DNA from: Methylopila jiangsuensis
GTDB taxonomy: Bacteria > Pseudomonadota > Alphaproteobacteria > Rhizobiales > Methylopilaceae
DNA length: 64,000 bases
NCBI RefSeq assembly: GCF_027922305.1
Contig: NZ_BSFK01000005.1
Span: 992,001-1,056,000 of the forward strand
Reading direction: 5' to 3'
Both the position numbers and the translations under genes were made by a program. Numbering within the stretch: the first letter of the stretch is position 1; each line of letters starts with the position of its first letter. The notes beneath the pieces are model-generated. The model worked only from the letters and a program-made list of their open reading frames with translations, was not told the DNA's origin and searched no databases. This document shows, piece by piece, positions 17,941-26,501 of the stretch.

Positions 17941-20900
17941 TCAGACGGCGAAGCTTTCCGCCGCCGTCAGGCCCGGCCCGACGGTCGCGGAGAGCTGCCG
18001 CACCCGCAGTTCGATCGCCGTGGCCGGCCCGCCGAGGTCTGCCGCTTGCTGGGCGGCGGCGTAGAGCGCGGACGGCGACGTGGTCTCGAACGTCCGGACC
18101 CGCGCGCCGCCCGCCCAGACCTCGGCCTCATAGGCCTCGGTCTCCTCGCCGAGCCGGACCTCGCGGGCGTCGAAATCGTCGCCGCCGATCCGCGTGCGGC
18201 GGATCCAGCCGAACCGCAGGTCGCCGTTGGCGAGCCTGCGCGCCGAGAGCCGCACCGGCGCGAGCGGCCGCAGCCCGCGCCCGGCCATGGGCGCTGCGAG
18301 CGGGACATAGGCCGGATCGCCGCGCGGCAGCGTCGCCGGCCCCGCCGACCATGCGAGCGTCAGGCCGCGCTCGGTCTCCGGCGCTTCCGACGCCGGCGTC
18401 GCCGCGCCGATCAGGGCGAAGGCGGCGCCGGCGGGCGTGGGATCGCCCATGGCGTCCTCCGTGCCCGCCTGCCCGCGCAGCAGCGCGGTGAGGCGCCAGC
18501 GGCCGGACCCGACGAGCGCGGCGTCGCGGAACTGCACCACCTCCCATTGGCCGGAAGGCCCCCGCACCGCCGCCGCGTTGGCGCCGGCGAACAGCGCCTG
18601 CTCGGTGACGCTCTCGAGCGTGCGGTCCGGGCCGATCTCCACCTCCAGCGCGTTGGCATGGTCGAAGCGGCCGCTGGCGTGGCGGGGAAGCGGCGCCTTC
18701 AGCTCGCCGAGCGTCGCCGGCAGCGGCAGCACCTGGTCCAACTCGAACGCCGCCCCGTCGCGGGAGCGATAGACCGCCATGGGCGCCCAGGGCTTGGCGT
18801 AGGCCGCAAGCCGCGGCGCGTGCGCCGGCTCGTCGCCGGAGAGCAGCGGCAGGTCGAGCACGGCGAAGACCGGCGCCACCGCGCGCGGCCGGTCCGGCGG
18901 CGGACGGGGATCGTCCTGCACCGGCGCGACGGAGCGCGCGTCCGGGTCCGCCCGCACGGCCTTCACCGGGCGGCCGTACTCCTCGCCCACCTCGTCAAGC
19001 CGCATCAGCGTGGTCCGGCCATGGGCGGCGAAGGCCACCAGATCGCCCGGCTCAAGCGCCAGCCGGCCCGGCGGCAGGGTCCACTCGCCGCGCTCGCGCC
19101 GAACCGAGGCTTCGATCAGCAGGCCGTCCGCCAGCGCCTGCGCCTCTGGCGCGGTCAGCGCCAGCGGCACGCTGATTTCGGCCACCGCGCGGCCCTCGCC
19201 CGCGAGCCGCCGCGCCTCCACCGCGCCCTGCCGGTAGTCGATCTCCGGGTCCACATGGCGCAGCTGAAGCGCCGCCGGCACTTCGGAGGCCTGCGCGCGG
19301 GTGAGGCGGAAGGCGGGCTTGCCCTCGCCGGGGTCGATCAGGTCGTCCGGCGTCAGCACGGCCACCGGCGCGGCCGGGCGGTTCGCCAGCCGCACGCCCT
19401 CGCCGCGCTGCTGGGCGGTGGCGTTGAAGGCCTCCATCAGCGGCTCGATGGCGTCGCGGGGCGCCATCACCCGGTCCACGGCGTAGCCGCGCACCACGCC
19501 GTCGAGATCGTCGAGGTCGAAGGCCACGCCCGACGGGGCGGCGAGCTCCGCCACCACGTCGCGCAGGCTCGCGAAGCCCAGCCGGCCGGACAGCCAGTGC
19601 CCGCGCCGCCAGTTGGCCGCGTCGGCCCAGACGTCCGAGCGCAGCGGATAGGCCGGATGCGGGCGGGCGTCCCAGGTCCATGCGTGTATACGCACAGTGT
19701 CGATCATGCGCAGGCCGGTGACGGCGGAGACCGGATTGTTCCCGGCGGCCGGCGCCCAATGGGCGAGCTGCGCGGTCAGATAGGCGCGCTGGGCCACGTC
19801 GTCCCGGCGGCCGTTGGAGAAATGCGGCAGCGCGCTCTCGGACGACTTCTCGTCCACGAACACGTTGGGCTGGTTGGCGCCCTTGTCCACCGCGGGGCAC
19901 CCCACCTCGCAGAAGCGGATCGGCTTCGACTGCGGAACCCAGGCGGTGGGCGTCGCAGAACGGACGCCGCCCGGCCGGTCGTGATGGGCGTTCGCCCACC
20001 AGCCGCGGAAATCCTTGACGCGGAACGCCCAGTGCTCGCCGTGGGCCGTGTCGGCGATCGGCGTGCGGACCTGCGCGGCGCGGTCGGCTTGGGAGGCGTA
20101 GAACCAGTCGTAGCCCTCGCCGCCCTCCACATTGGCGTCGAGATAGGCGGGATCGTAAGGCCCGCGCCAGCCGGCCAGCGCGTCCAGATGGCCGCCGCCG
20201 TCGCGCCAGTCGGCGAGCGGCGCGTAGGCGTCCACGCCGACGAAATCCACGTTCGCGTCCGCCCACAGCGGGTCGAGATGGAACAGCACGTCGCCGGAGG
20301 CGTCGTCCGGGCGGTGGCCGGCGTATTCGGTCCAGTCGGCGGCGTAGCCGATCTTCACGTCCGGCCCCAGCACCCAGCGCGCGTCGGCGGCGAGAGCCTT
20401 GAGGGCGGCGACCGCCGGATAGCTCGCCGGAGCGTCGCGCACCGTGGTCAGGCCGATCATCTCGGAGCCGATCAGGAAGGCGTCCACGCCGCCGGCGGCT
20501 TTCGCCAGCCGCGCCATGTGCAGGATGAAGCGGCGGTAGGACCAGTCGTCGCCCTCGCCGTCGAAGGTCACGGTGTGGTCGCCGCCGTCCCAGCCGAAAT
20601 CGGCGCGGTCGGCGGCGCCGAAGAAGGCGGCCACCTGCGCCGCCGCCACGGGCCCCCTGTCCGGCGAACCGGCGCGCCCCGGCGCCGGGTGGCAGGTGAT
20701 GCGCCCGCGCCAGGGATAGGCCGCCTGCTCCGCGCCGCCGTAAGGGTCCGGCAGCCCGTTGCCCGACGGGATGTCCATCAGGATGAAGGGCGTCAGCGTC
20801 ACCTCGAAGCCGCGCGCCTTCAGCTCCCGGATCGCCTGCTCCACCGCCCGGTCGGCGGGGGCGCCGCCGAGCGCCGGCGCGCCGTCCACCCGGCTGACGA

Positions 20901-21879
20901 TGGCCGCGTCGCCCCGGCCCATGTCCGCCACGCGCCAGCTCCACGGCCGGGTGATCTTGTCGTCGGTCTCCACCTTGGGAACGATCCGGCAATGGCCGGC
21001 GCGCAGGTCCGTGCCGTGCCACGCCACGATCAGCGACGCCGCCTTCACGTTGGGCGCGAGCGCCTGCAGGTCGTCCAGCGCCACGTTGAGGTCGGCGTCG
21101 TCGTATTCGGTGTGGACGTTCTCGCTGGCATAGGCTCCGAAGCCAGCGCGGCGCTCGATCCGGTCGGTGGCGTAGGCGAATTCGGCGGAGCCGGGGATCA
21201 GCGTCACCGCCCGCAGCAGGTCCTCGAGCTGGGGCTCCGCCGACGGCGGGCGGCGGATCACCTCCACCGTGATCTGGGGCACGCGGTTGCCGAAATCGCC
21301 GATCGGCAGCTCGTCGAACACCAGATAGGCGAGACCGCGGAAGGCCGGCGCGAACTCGGCCCCCTCCACCGCCGCGATCTTGGGATCGGGAAGCTGGTCC
21401 TCGGTCCCCCGATGGAGCCGCACGTCATAGGCGCCCGGGTCGATGGCGCGGCCGTCGGCCCAGATGCGGCCGATCCCGTCGATCCCGCCCTCGCACAGGC
21501 CGACGGCGAAGCTCGCGAAGTAGCTGTAGGTGGTGGTCTTCACCTTCGGCCCGCCGCCCTTGCCGCCCGAGCTCTGGGTGGAGCTGGTCTCCCGGAACCG
21601 GCTCGCCCAGATCACCTGCCCGCCGACCCGCATGCGGCCATAGACCCGCAGCACCGGCGCGCCCTCGGTGGAGGCGGTGACGCGCAGGTCGTCCAGCCGG
21701 GGCCCGGCGCGGCGCGTGGTGGTGGAGAGCACCGTCTGGTCGAGCATGGAGCCCGCCAGCCCGCCGAGCGCCCCGCCAAGCGCCGCTCCGGACAGCGTGG
21801 CGCCGAACAGGCTCAGGCCTCCCGGCAGCAGCGCCCCGCCGATGGCGGAGCCCACGGCGGTGAGCGCGAGAACGGCCAT
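17941..21879 (-). CDS. GTA tail protein gp15 (TIM-barrel-like host specificity protein)
   Basis: At 1312 residues this is the largest GTA protein and corresponds to the baseplate hub / megatron of RcGTA. The N-terminus is glycine-rich and hydrophobic (GAALGGALGGLAGSML). A glycosidase-like TIM-barrel module lies around residues 380-760 (FLIGSEMIGLTTVRD, YAADWTEY, VDFVGVDAYAPLADW), followed by a phage-tail module and a fibronectin-like C-terminal region. Length agrees with the family. It begins after a palindromic repeat (21933-22026) that separates it from g14. Confidence 0.93.
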   Translation of the reverse strand: MAVLALTAVGSAIGGALLPGGLSLFGATLSGAALGGALGGLAGSMLDQTVLSTTTRRAGPRLDDLRVTASTEGAPVLRVYGRMRVGGQVIWASRFRETSSTQSSGGKGGGPKVKTTTYSYFASFAVGLCEGGIDGIGRIWADGRAIDPGAYDVRLHRGTEDQLPDPKIAAVEGAEFAPAFRGLAYLVFDELPIGDFGNRVPQITVEVIRRPPSAEPQLEDLLRAVTLIPGSAEFAYATDRIERRAGFGAYASENVHTEYDDADLNVALDDLQALAPNVKAASLIVAWHGTDLRAGHCRIVPKVETDDKITRPWSWRVADMGRGDAAIVSRVDGAPALGGAPADRAVEQAIRELKARGFEVTLTPFILMDIPSGNGLPDPYGGAEQAAYPWRGRITCHPAPGRAGSPDRGPVAAAQVAAFFGAADRADFGWDGGDHTVTFDGEGDDWSYRRFILHMARLAKAAGGVDAFLIGSEMIGLTTVRDAPASYPAVAALKALAADARWVLGPDVKIGYAADWTEYAGHRPDDASGDVLFHLDPLWADANVDFVGVDAYAPLADWRDGGGHLDALAGWRGPYDPAYLDANVEGGEGYDWFYASQADRAAQVRTPIADTAHGEHWAFRVKDFRGWWANAHHDRPGGVRSATPTAWVPQSKPIRFCEVGCPAVDKGANQPNVFVDEKSSESALPHFSNGRRDDVAQRAYLTAQLAHWAPAAGNNPVSAVTGLRMIDTVRIHAWTWDARPHPAYPLRSDVWADAANWRRGHWLSGRLGFASLRDVVAELAAPSGVAFDLDDLDGVVRGYAVDRVMAPRDAIEPLMEAFNATAQQRGEGVRLANRPAAPVAVLTPDDLIDPGEGKPAFRLTRAQASEVPAALQLRHVDPEIDYRQGAVEARRLAGEGRAVAEISVPLALTAPEAQALADGLLIEASVRRERGEWTLPPGRLALEPGDLVAFAAHGRTTLMRLDEVGEEYGRPVKAVRADPDARSVAPVQDDPRPPPDRPRAVAPVFAVLDLPLLSGDEPAHAPRLAAYAKPWAPMAVYRSRDGAAFELDQVLPLPATLGELKAPLPRHASGRFDHANALEVEIGPDRTLESVTEQALFAGANAAAVRGPSGQWEVVQFRDAALVGSGRWRLTALLRGQAGTEDAMGDPTPAGAAFALIGAATPASEAPETERGLTLAWSAGPATLPRGDPAYVPLAAPMAGRGLRPLAPVRLSARRLANGDLRFGWIRRTRIGGDDFDAREVRLGEETEAYEAEVWAGGARVRTFETTSPSALYAAAQQAADLGGPATAIELRVRQLSATVGPGLTAAESFAV

Positions 21880-21932
21880 GGGAGGAACCTCGGAGCCGGT
21901 TTGAAAAGCGCCGAAGCGCGACTGAACCTCCC

Positions 21933-22026
21933 GTCATGCCCGGCGAACGCCGGGCATCCACGACTTGAACCCGCACGCCCTTGCGCGGCCGAAGTCGTGG
22001 ATGCCCGAGACAGGCTCGGGCATGAC
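21933..22026. repeat. Palindromic repeat, copy 1
   Basis: A 94-base dyad: outer arms GTCATGCCCG / CGGGCATGAC and inner arms CGGGCATCCACGACTT / AAGTCGTGGATGCCCG, allowing a nested cruciform or RNA hairpin. Near-identical copies are at 27183, 32664 and 59378 and a reduced one at 35235. This copy separates g14 and g15 of the GTA. Confidence 0.9.
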
Positions 22027-22054
22027 GAGGAGCTTGACGGGTCTGGACTGGCCT

Positions 22055-22501
22055 TCAGACGTCGAACGACGACTCCGGAAAGCGGAAGCGGGCGGCGAGG
22101 CGGCGGCGCCAGGCGGGGGCGACGGGCGTCTCCACCACGCCGTGGCCGTCATAGGCGTGGATCATGCGGTCCGGCCCGCAGGCGACGCCCGCATGGCGCG
22201 GGGGGCCGCCGGGCTTCAGGCGGAACAGCAGCACGTCGCCGGGGACGATCCCGCCCGGCGGGGCCGCAGCCAGCCAGCGCCGGGCGGCGTCGATCAGCAG
22301 GTCCGGCGCGCCGTCCTCCGCCCAGCTTCGGGCGTAGGGCGGCGGGGGTTCGGGCTCCGGCCCGACCAGCTCGCGCCACAGCCCGCGCACCAGCCCCAGG
22401 CAGTCCGCGCCGGCGCCGCGCAGGCTCGCCTGATGGCGGTAGGGCGTGCCGATCCAGCCCCGCGCGGCCGCCACCACGCGATCCGGCGCGATCTCAGCCA
22501 C
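22055..22501 (-). CDS. GTA gp14, NlpC/P60 cell-wall peptidase
   Basis: 148-residue cysteine peptidase of the particle tail that opens recipient peptidoglycan during DNA entry. The catalytic residues of the NlpC/P60 fold are visible: Cys34 in GADCLGLVRG, His103 in PPRHAGVAC and His115 in MIHAYDGHG. The start overlaps the end of g13 by 8 bases. Standard length and position for RcGTA g14. Confidence 0.93.
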   Translation of the reverse strand: MAEIAPDRVVAAARGWIGTPYRHQASLRGAGADCLGLVRGLWRELVGPEPEPPPPYARSWAEDGAPDLLIDAARRWLAAAPPGGIVPGDVLLFRLKPGGPPRHAGVACGPDRMIHAYDGHGVVETPVAPAWRRRLAARFRFPESSFDV

Positions 22502-23366
22502 GACGGCCGCCGTCGTTGTCGCCGTCGGAGCGGGCGGGCTGGGCCAGCCAGTCGTTGCCGGGCATCAGGGGAAATCCGCGAAAATTCACCTGATTGCCGA
22601 ACCGCTTGCGGCAGGTGGCGAAGGTCTTGTCGCACCCGGCGGTGACGGTGAAGCCGTCGCCCGGCGCGATCGCCATGGGCGGCGTCTCCGCGAGTTCGAC
22701 GGCGGCGCCGTCCTGCGCGCGCACCTCCGCCGCGGCGCCCCGGTTGGCGCCGGAGGTCCAGACCAGCCGGCCGCGCGCGAAGGCGTCGCCGCGCCCGGCG
22801 AGCGCCGCCGCGCTGAAGCCCCGCGCGCCGGTCACCGCCGCCGCCACGCCCTCGGCCCGGTGGAGGGGAAGCGACAGGTCGATCCCGCAGCGGGCGTCGC
22901 CGAGCGCGGCGTCGCAGGCGCGCTGGTAGAGCCGCCCCTGCGGCTGCTGCAGCGCGTGCGCCACGGAGCGCAGCTCGGCGGTGAACAGGCTGCGCTCGCG
23001 GGCGATCTCGCCGAGCGCGCCCCTGAACAGCAGCAGCCGGGAGGCCGGATCGCGCCAGTCCACCAGATAAAGCCGCGCCTCGGCGCCGTCATAGAGCCCG
23101 CGGGCGAGATCGGCCTCGGTGAGCGCGGCGTCGTCCAGCGCGCCCACCACGTCGAGCCCGCCGGCGGCGAGGCCGAGCGCGGACGACGCCGCCGAGGCGC
23201 TCATGCCGCTCGCGGCGCGGTAGAGATCGCCGCCGAAGGCGATGTCCTCGTCGTGGTCGGTGAAGCCGAGCGCGACGCCGTCGCGCCTTTCCAGCCGCCA
23301 GCAGCGGGCGAAGGTGGTGACGCCAGACGCGAGCGCGGCCGCCATCGGCGCCGGGATGTCCCTCAT
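22494..23366 (-). CDS. GTA gp13, tail/baseplate protein (BR0599 family)
   Basis: 290 residues of the phage BR0599/DUF2163 family. The N-terminus TFARCWRLERRDGVALGFTD and the segment CDAALGDARCGIDL are characteristic, as is the Cys pair near the C-terminus (CDKTFATCRKRFGNQVNFRG), which in RcGTA gp13 coordinates an iron-sulfur cluster; four cysteines suitable for that are present here. It forms part of the baseplate hub. It lies 10 bases after g12 and overlaps g14. Confidence 0.92.
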   Translation of the reverse strand: MRDIPAPMAAALASGVTTFARCWRLERRDGVALGFTDHDEDIAFGGDLYRAASGMSASAASSALGLAAGGLDVVGALDDAALTEADLARGLYDGAEARLYLVDWRDPASRLLLFRGALGEIARERSLFTAELRSVAHALQQPQGRLYQRACDAALGDARCGIDLSLPLHRAEGVAAAVTGARGFSAAALAGRGDAFARGRLVWTSGANRGAAAEVRAQDGAAVELAETPPMAIAPGDGFTVTAGCDKTFATCRKRFGNQVNFRGFPLMPGNDWLAQPARSDGDNDGGRRG

Positions 23367-23376
23367 GGCCTTGTCC

Positions 23377-24006
23377 TCACGCGAGCCGGATCTCGATCAG
23401 GGGGATGGAGGGGATGGCTCCGGCCTGAAACGCGGCGAGGTCGATCTCCAGCCGGTCGGCGTCGAAGCGCACCGGCGTGTCGAAGCGGAAACCGGCGGAG
23501 ACGACGGCGCCCGCGGGCGGGGCCATGTCCAGCATCGCCGCGCCGTCGGCGGCGTCGACCGAGAAGGCGGTGGTGGCGACGCCGTTCACCGCCACGAGCA
23601 CGCTCGCCGCCACCGGCTTCGGGATCGGCCGGCGGTAGGGCGCGAAGGCGCCGCCGTAGGTCTTGACGAGCGGGAACCGGGTCGCGGCGCCGTCGCCGGT
23701 CCCGATCACCTGGTCGGTGGCGGCGACGCCCACGCCCGGCGCCGCGGAGGCGTGGTCGAGCGGGTCGCGGAAGCGGAAGCCGTAAAGCCGGCCGCGCCGC
23801 TCCTCGAAGAAGGCGACCACGGCGGCGAGCTGCGCCAGCGTGCGCACGCCGAGCCCCGCGTCCCACCGCCGGCGGGAATGGGCCCAGACGGCGTTGCGCT
23901 CCTCGAAGCCGGAGCCGAGCGTGGCGATCTCGGTGCGCCGCTCCGGCCCGCCCCGCGCGCCGCGGGCGATGTCGGTGGGAAACAGCGCGTCGTGAAAGGC
24001 GGTCAT
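23377..24006 (-). CDS. GTA gp12, distal tail protein (DUF2460)
   Basis: 209 residues of the DUF2460/TIGR02217 family, which makes the distal tail ring linking tube and baseplate. The start FHDALFPTDIARGARGGPER and the segment FEERRGRLYGFRFRDPLDH are typical. It ends 10 bases before the g13 start and is preceded by the inverted repeat pair at 24036-24195. Confidence 0.92.
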   Translation of the reverse strand: MTAFHDALFPTDIARGARGGPERRTEIATLGSGFEERNAVWAHSRRRWDAGLGVRTLAQLAAVVAFFEERRGRLYGFRFRDPLDHASAAPGVGVAATDQVIGTGDGAATRFPLVKTYGGAFAPYRRPIPKPVAASVLVAVNGVATTAFSVDAADGAAMLDMAPPAGAVVSAGFRFDTPVRFDADRLEIDLAAFQAGAIPSIPLIEIRLA

Positions 24007-24035
24007 GGAAAGCGCTCCTGCGGGCCGTTCAAAGC

Positions 24036-24195
24036 CCCCTCACCCGGCGCTTCGCGCCGACCTCTCCCCGGCCGGGGAGAGGTCAAGCGGCGGCGACCGC
24101 GCGCTGAACATTGTCGACGGCTCACATGCGGCATCCCGCGCTCACCTCTCCCCGTCCTGGGAAAGGTCGGAGGGCGAAGCCCTCCGGGCGAGGGG
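24036..24195. repeat. Pair of inverted intergenic repeats between g11 and g12
   Basis: Copy A (24036-24083) begins CCCCTCACCCGG and ends GGGGAGAGGT. Copy B (24144-24195), read on the opposite strand, begins CCCCTCGCCCGG and ends in the same GGGGAGAGGT, differing mainly in its central hairpin. The two copies face each other across about 60 bases, so the transcript can fold into one long hairpin between the two tail genes. This explains the only long gap in the g6-g14 run. Confidence 0.8.
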
Positions 24196-24211
24196 CCTTC
24201 CCTCGACCGCC

Positions 24212-24754
24212 TCACAGGCCCCGCTGGCCGCGGGCGACGGCGCGGGCGAGGGTCGCGGTGAGCTGGCCCTCGGCGCGGCGGAAGCTCTCGACGTCGGGCG
24301 TCGCGATGTTCACGGTGATCGGCGCGGCCCGCGCCCCGCCCGACGCGGCCACGCCGAGGCGTCCGTCCGCGCCGCGGGCGAGCGGCAGCACCGCTTCCGG
24401 CCCCGCCTCGCCGGCGAGCGCCAGCCCCGCGCCGCCGTTGGGCAGCACTGTGGGAGACGCCAGCACCCCGCCCTTGGCGAAGGGCGTGACGCCGGCGAAC
24501 AGGTTCTGCGTCAGGTTCGAGAACAGCGAGCCCAGCGTGTTCTCCACCGGCTTCAGCGCGCTCTGCAGCGCGAGCTGCGACAGGCGGGAGCCCAGCCCCC
24601 GCAGCACGTCGGTGAGCGAACGACCCTTGACCACGCCGCCTTCGAGCGCGGCTCCCAGCGCGCGGCCGAAGCCGCGGGTCAGCCGGTCCGCCTCCGCGAT
24701 CTCGCGCCGGAAGCCGGTGGTGTCCACGGAGATCGCGATCGGGTCGTCAGCCAT
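24212..24754 (-). CDS. GTA gp11, short tape-measure protein
   Basis: 180-residue tail length determinant. The N-terminal half is helical (FGRALGAALEGGVVKGRSLT), and the C-terminal half has the tape-measure tail motif FAKGGVLASPTVLPNGGAG and GEAGPEAVLPLARGADGRLG. It is somewhat shorter than I recall for RcGTA gp11, consistent with a very short tail. It starts 3 bases after the g10.1 stop. Confidence 0.9.
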   Translation of the reverse strand: MADDPIAISVDTTGFRREIAEADRLTRGFGRALGAALEGGVVKGRSLTDVLRGLGSRLSQLALQSALKPVENTLGSLFSNLTQNLFAGVTPFAKGGVLASPTVLPNGGAGLALAGEAGPEAVLPLARGADGRLGVAASGGARAAPITVNIATPDVESFRRAEGQLTATLARAVARGQRGL

Positions 24755-24757
24755 GGC

Positions 24758-24964
24758 TCAGGTCTCCTGATCGGGGAAGCGCGCCATCAGCGCGGCGAGA
24801 TCGGCGCGGCCCATGGCCGGGGGGCCGGCGGGCGGGCGAAAGGCGCGGGCGGCGGCCGCGATCTCCTTCGGCGTGGCGCGCCAGAAGGCGTCCGGCGCGA
24901 GGCCGAGGCGTCCGAGGCCGAAGGCGGTCAGCTCGTCCCAGGGGAAGGCGCGCGGGCCAAAGGG
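24758..24964 (-). CDS. GTA g10.1, tail-assembly chaperone extension, probably made by -1 frameshift
   Basis: A 66-codon frame after the slippery site reads GPRAFPWDELTAFGLGRLGL, then the family segment DAFWRATPKEIAAAARAF and the ending LMARFPDQET, matching the small g10.1 (TIGR02216) protein of GTAs. The frame is open back only to a stop at 25001-25003 and contains no ATG, GTG or TTG before Met 20 residues from its end. It is in the -1 frame relative to g10. The heptamer CCCTTTG (minus strand 24964-24958) is positioned as C-CCT-TTG in the g10 frame. The likely product is a g10-g10.1 fusion of about 185 residues, like the G/GT chaperones of tailed phages. Confidence 0.75.
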   Translation of the reverse strand, partial: PFGPRAFPWDELTAFGLGRLGLAPDAFWRATPKEIAAAARAFRPPAGPPAMGRADLAALMARFPDQET

Positions 24965-25314
24965 CCGGCGGCCTCGGCCGCGCCCTCCCCGCCGCCGCCA
25001 TCACCGCCGCCGAAGGTCGCGGCCAGCAGCTCCGCCACCACCCGCACGAAACCGGCGGCGCCGTCGTCATGGGTGAGGCGGGCGGCGCCGGCCTCGTCGA
25101 TCTCGGTCCCTCCGCCGCGCAGGCCCGCCGCCAGGATGCGGGCGGCGTCGCGGGCGGACAGGCGGCCGTGCTCGAAGCGCTCGGCCAGCGCCACCAGATC
25201 GGCGACCCCGAAGGCGTCCTCCAGTTCGGCGAGCGCGCCAAGCGTCAGCACCAGACGATGAGGCCGGCCGTCGAACACGGCCTCCACCTCGCCGCGGCGG
25301 CGGTTCACGGGCAT
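24928..25314 (-). CDS. GTA gp10, tail-assembly chaperone
   Basis: 128 residues of the GTA_gp10-type chaperone family. The core FDGRPHRLVLTLGALAELED and VADLVALAERFEHGRLSARD is typical. The last 30 residues are Gly/Ala-rich (GGGDGGGGEGAAEAAGP) and overlap the g10.1 frame. By analogy to lambda gpG it coats the tape measure during tail assembly. The overlap contains a perfect slippery heptamer, see g10.1. Confidence 0.88.
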   Translation of the reverse strand: MPVNRRRGEVEAVFDGRPHRLVLTLGALAELEDAFGVADLVALAERFEHGRLSARDAARILAAGLRGGGTEIDEAGAARLTHDDGAAGFVRVVAELLAATFGGGDGGGGEGAAEAAGPLARAPSPGTS

Positions 25315-25327
25315 GGGACAGCCTCCC

Positions 25328-25738
25328 TCAGGCGGCGGTGAAGGCGAGCGCGCCGGCGCTTTCCAGCGCCAGATCGAAGGTCATCTCGCCGGCGTGGTCG
25401 CCCTTGAACTCGAGGCCCGTGACCTGGAACGGCCCCTCCACGCGCCCGAAATCCGGGATCACGATCTGGAAGGTCTCGATCGCGCCGTCGAACATCAGGC
25501 CGCGCACCAGCGCGTCCGAGGCCTCGTCCCGGAACACGCCGGTCCCGGCCACGCTCGCCCGTTTCGCGCCGGCGCCCGCCAGCAGCTCGCGCCAGCGGCC
25601 GGCGCTCTCCGCATGGGTGACGTCCACCGTCTCGGCGTTGAACGACAGCGCGCGGGAGCGCAGCCCCGCCACCGTGACGAACACGCCCGGCGCGTTCTGG
25701 ACCTTCACGAGCAGGTCCTTGCCCTTCTGGATGGCCAT
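25328..25738 (-). CDS. GTA gp9, major tail tube protein
   Basis: 136 residues of the TP901-1-type major tail protein family. It begins AIQKGKDLLVKVQNAPG, contains the family segment SFNAETVDVTHAESAGRWRE and ends in LALESAGALAFTAA. It forms the tail tube rings. It sits 13 bases before g10 and 14 after g8. Confidence 0.93.
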   Translation of the reverse strand: MAIQKGKDLLVKVQNAPGVFVTVAGLRSRALSFNAETVDVTHAESAGRWRELLAGAGAKRASVAGTGVFRDEASDALVRGLMFDGAIETFQIVIPDFGRVEGPFQVTGLEFKGDHAGEMTFDLALESAGALAFTAA

Positions 25739-25752
25739 GGAATCGCAGTCCT

Positions 25753-26169
25753 TCAGTCGAGGGGTTCGGTGACGGCGCGGAACAGGAGTTCGGCCCTGCG
25801 CAGGCCCGCGGCGTCCACCCGCTCAGCGCGGGTGAAGCGCCAGGAGAGGTCCACGAGCCGCCAGCCGTCGAGCGCCAGAGCGGCGCCGTCGAGACGGTCG
25901 ACCACGCGGTTGGCGGCCTTCAGCGCCTCGGCGAGCCCGCCCTGGCGCGACCACACCTCCAGCGTCAGCCGGTGCTCGGCGGCGGGCGCGAGATCGCCCG
26001 AGACGTCGGAGCTCTCCACCGCCGCCAGCACCACGTAGGGCGGCAGCGCGGCGCGAGGCGGCTCGTCATGGACGCGGGCACCGCCGAGCAGCGCGGAAAG
26101 CGTCGCGTCGGAGGCGAGGCGCTGCACGACGGCGGCCCGCAGCGCCAGCGCGGCGGAGGCGATGGTCAT
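25753..26169 (-). CDS. GTA gp8, tail terminator (DUF3168)
   Basis: 138 residues of the DUF3168 family that caps the tail at the head joint. Recognisable parts are the start ALRAAVVQRLASDATLSALL, then RVHDEPPRAALPPYVVLAAV and LTLEVWSRQGGLAEA. The ATG at 26169 overlaps the g7 stop as ATGA, which decides the start over the longer open frame. Confidence 0.92.
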   Translation of the reverse strand: MTIASAALALRAAVVQRLASDATLSALLGGARVHDEPPRAALPPYVVLAAVESSDVSGDLAPAAEHRLTLEVWSRQGGLAEALKAANRVVDRLDGAALALDGWRLVDLSWRFTRAERVDAAGLRRAELLFRAVTEPLD

Positions 26170-26501
26170 GGCGTCAGCTCCTCGCACAGCAGCTCTTCGA
26201 ACCGGCCGTCGGCGTCGAGGCAGCGCGCCGAGAGCACGGTGAAGGCGCGGCCGCTCCACGCCGCCCGGCAGCCGCCGGTGACGTCGCCCCGGGCGCGGAT
26301 GACGACCCGCCAGAGCTTGGCGAGGCCGAGCGCCGCGCCGCGGCGGACCTCCTCCGCCGCGACCGGCTCGACGCGGGCGAACACCACCGCGAGCGGCGCG
26401 AAGCCGCGCGTCACGCCGCCCGCCTCGTCGGGGGCGTCGTCCGGCCGCTCGAGCGCGACCCGGCGGCGCAGCGCGGAGAAGGACAGCACCGCCGCGCTCA
26501 C
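26166..26501 (-). CDS. GTA gp7, head-tail adaptor
   Basis: 111 residues of the phage head closure / SPP1 gp16-like family. Visible features are FSALRRRVALERPDDAPDEA at the N-terminus, AVVFARVEPVAAEE in the middle and a C-terminal ARGDVTGGCRAAWSGRAF segment. It joins the portal side to the tail. Overlaps g6 upstream and g8 downstream by ATGA-type junctions. Confidence 0.9.
   Translation of the reverse strand: MSAAVLSFSALRRRVALERPDDAPDEAGGVTRGFAPLAVVFARVEPVAAEEVRRGAALGLAKLWRVVIRARGDVTGGCRAAWSGRAFTVLSARCLDADGRFEELLCEELTP

Noticed and set aside
17461-22593. A 1710-codon open frame on the plus strand opposite g14, g15 and the tail-fibre gene
   Set aside because: It is antisense to well-recognised GTA genes. 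Its product is Arg/His/Gly-rich low-complexity sequence, the usual by-product of GC-rich third positions.
24747-25241. A 164-codon minus-strand frame across g10 and g10.1
   Set aside because: It is in the third frame, Arg/Pro-rich and without a ribosome site; g10 and the -1 extension explain the region.
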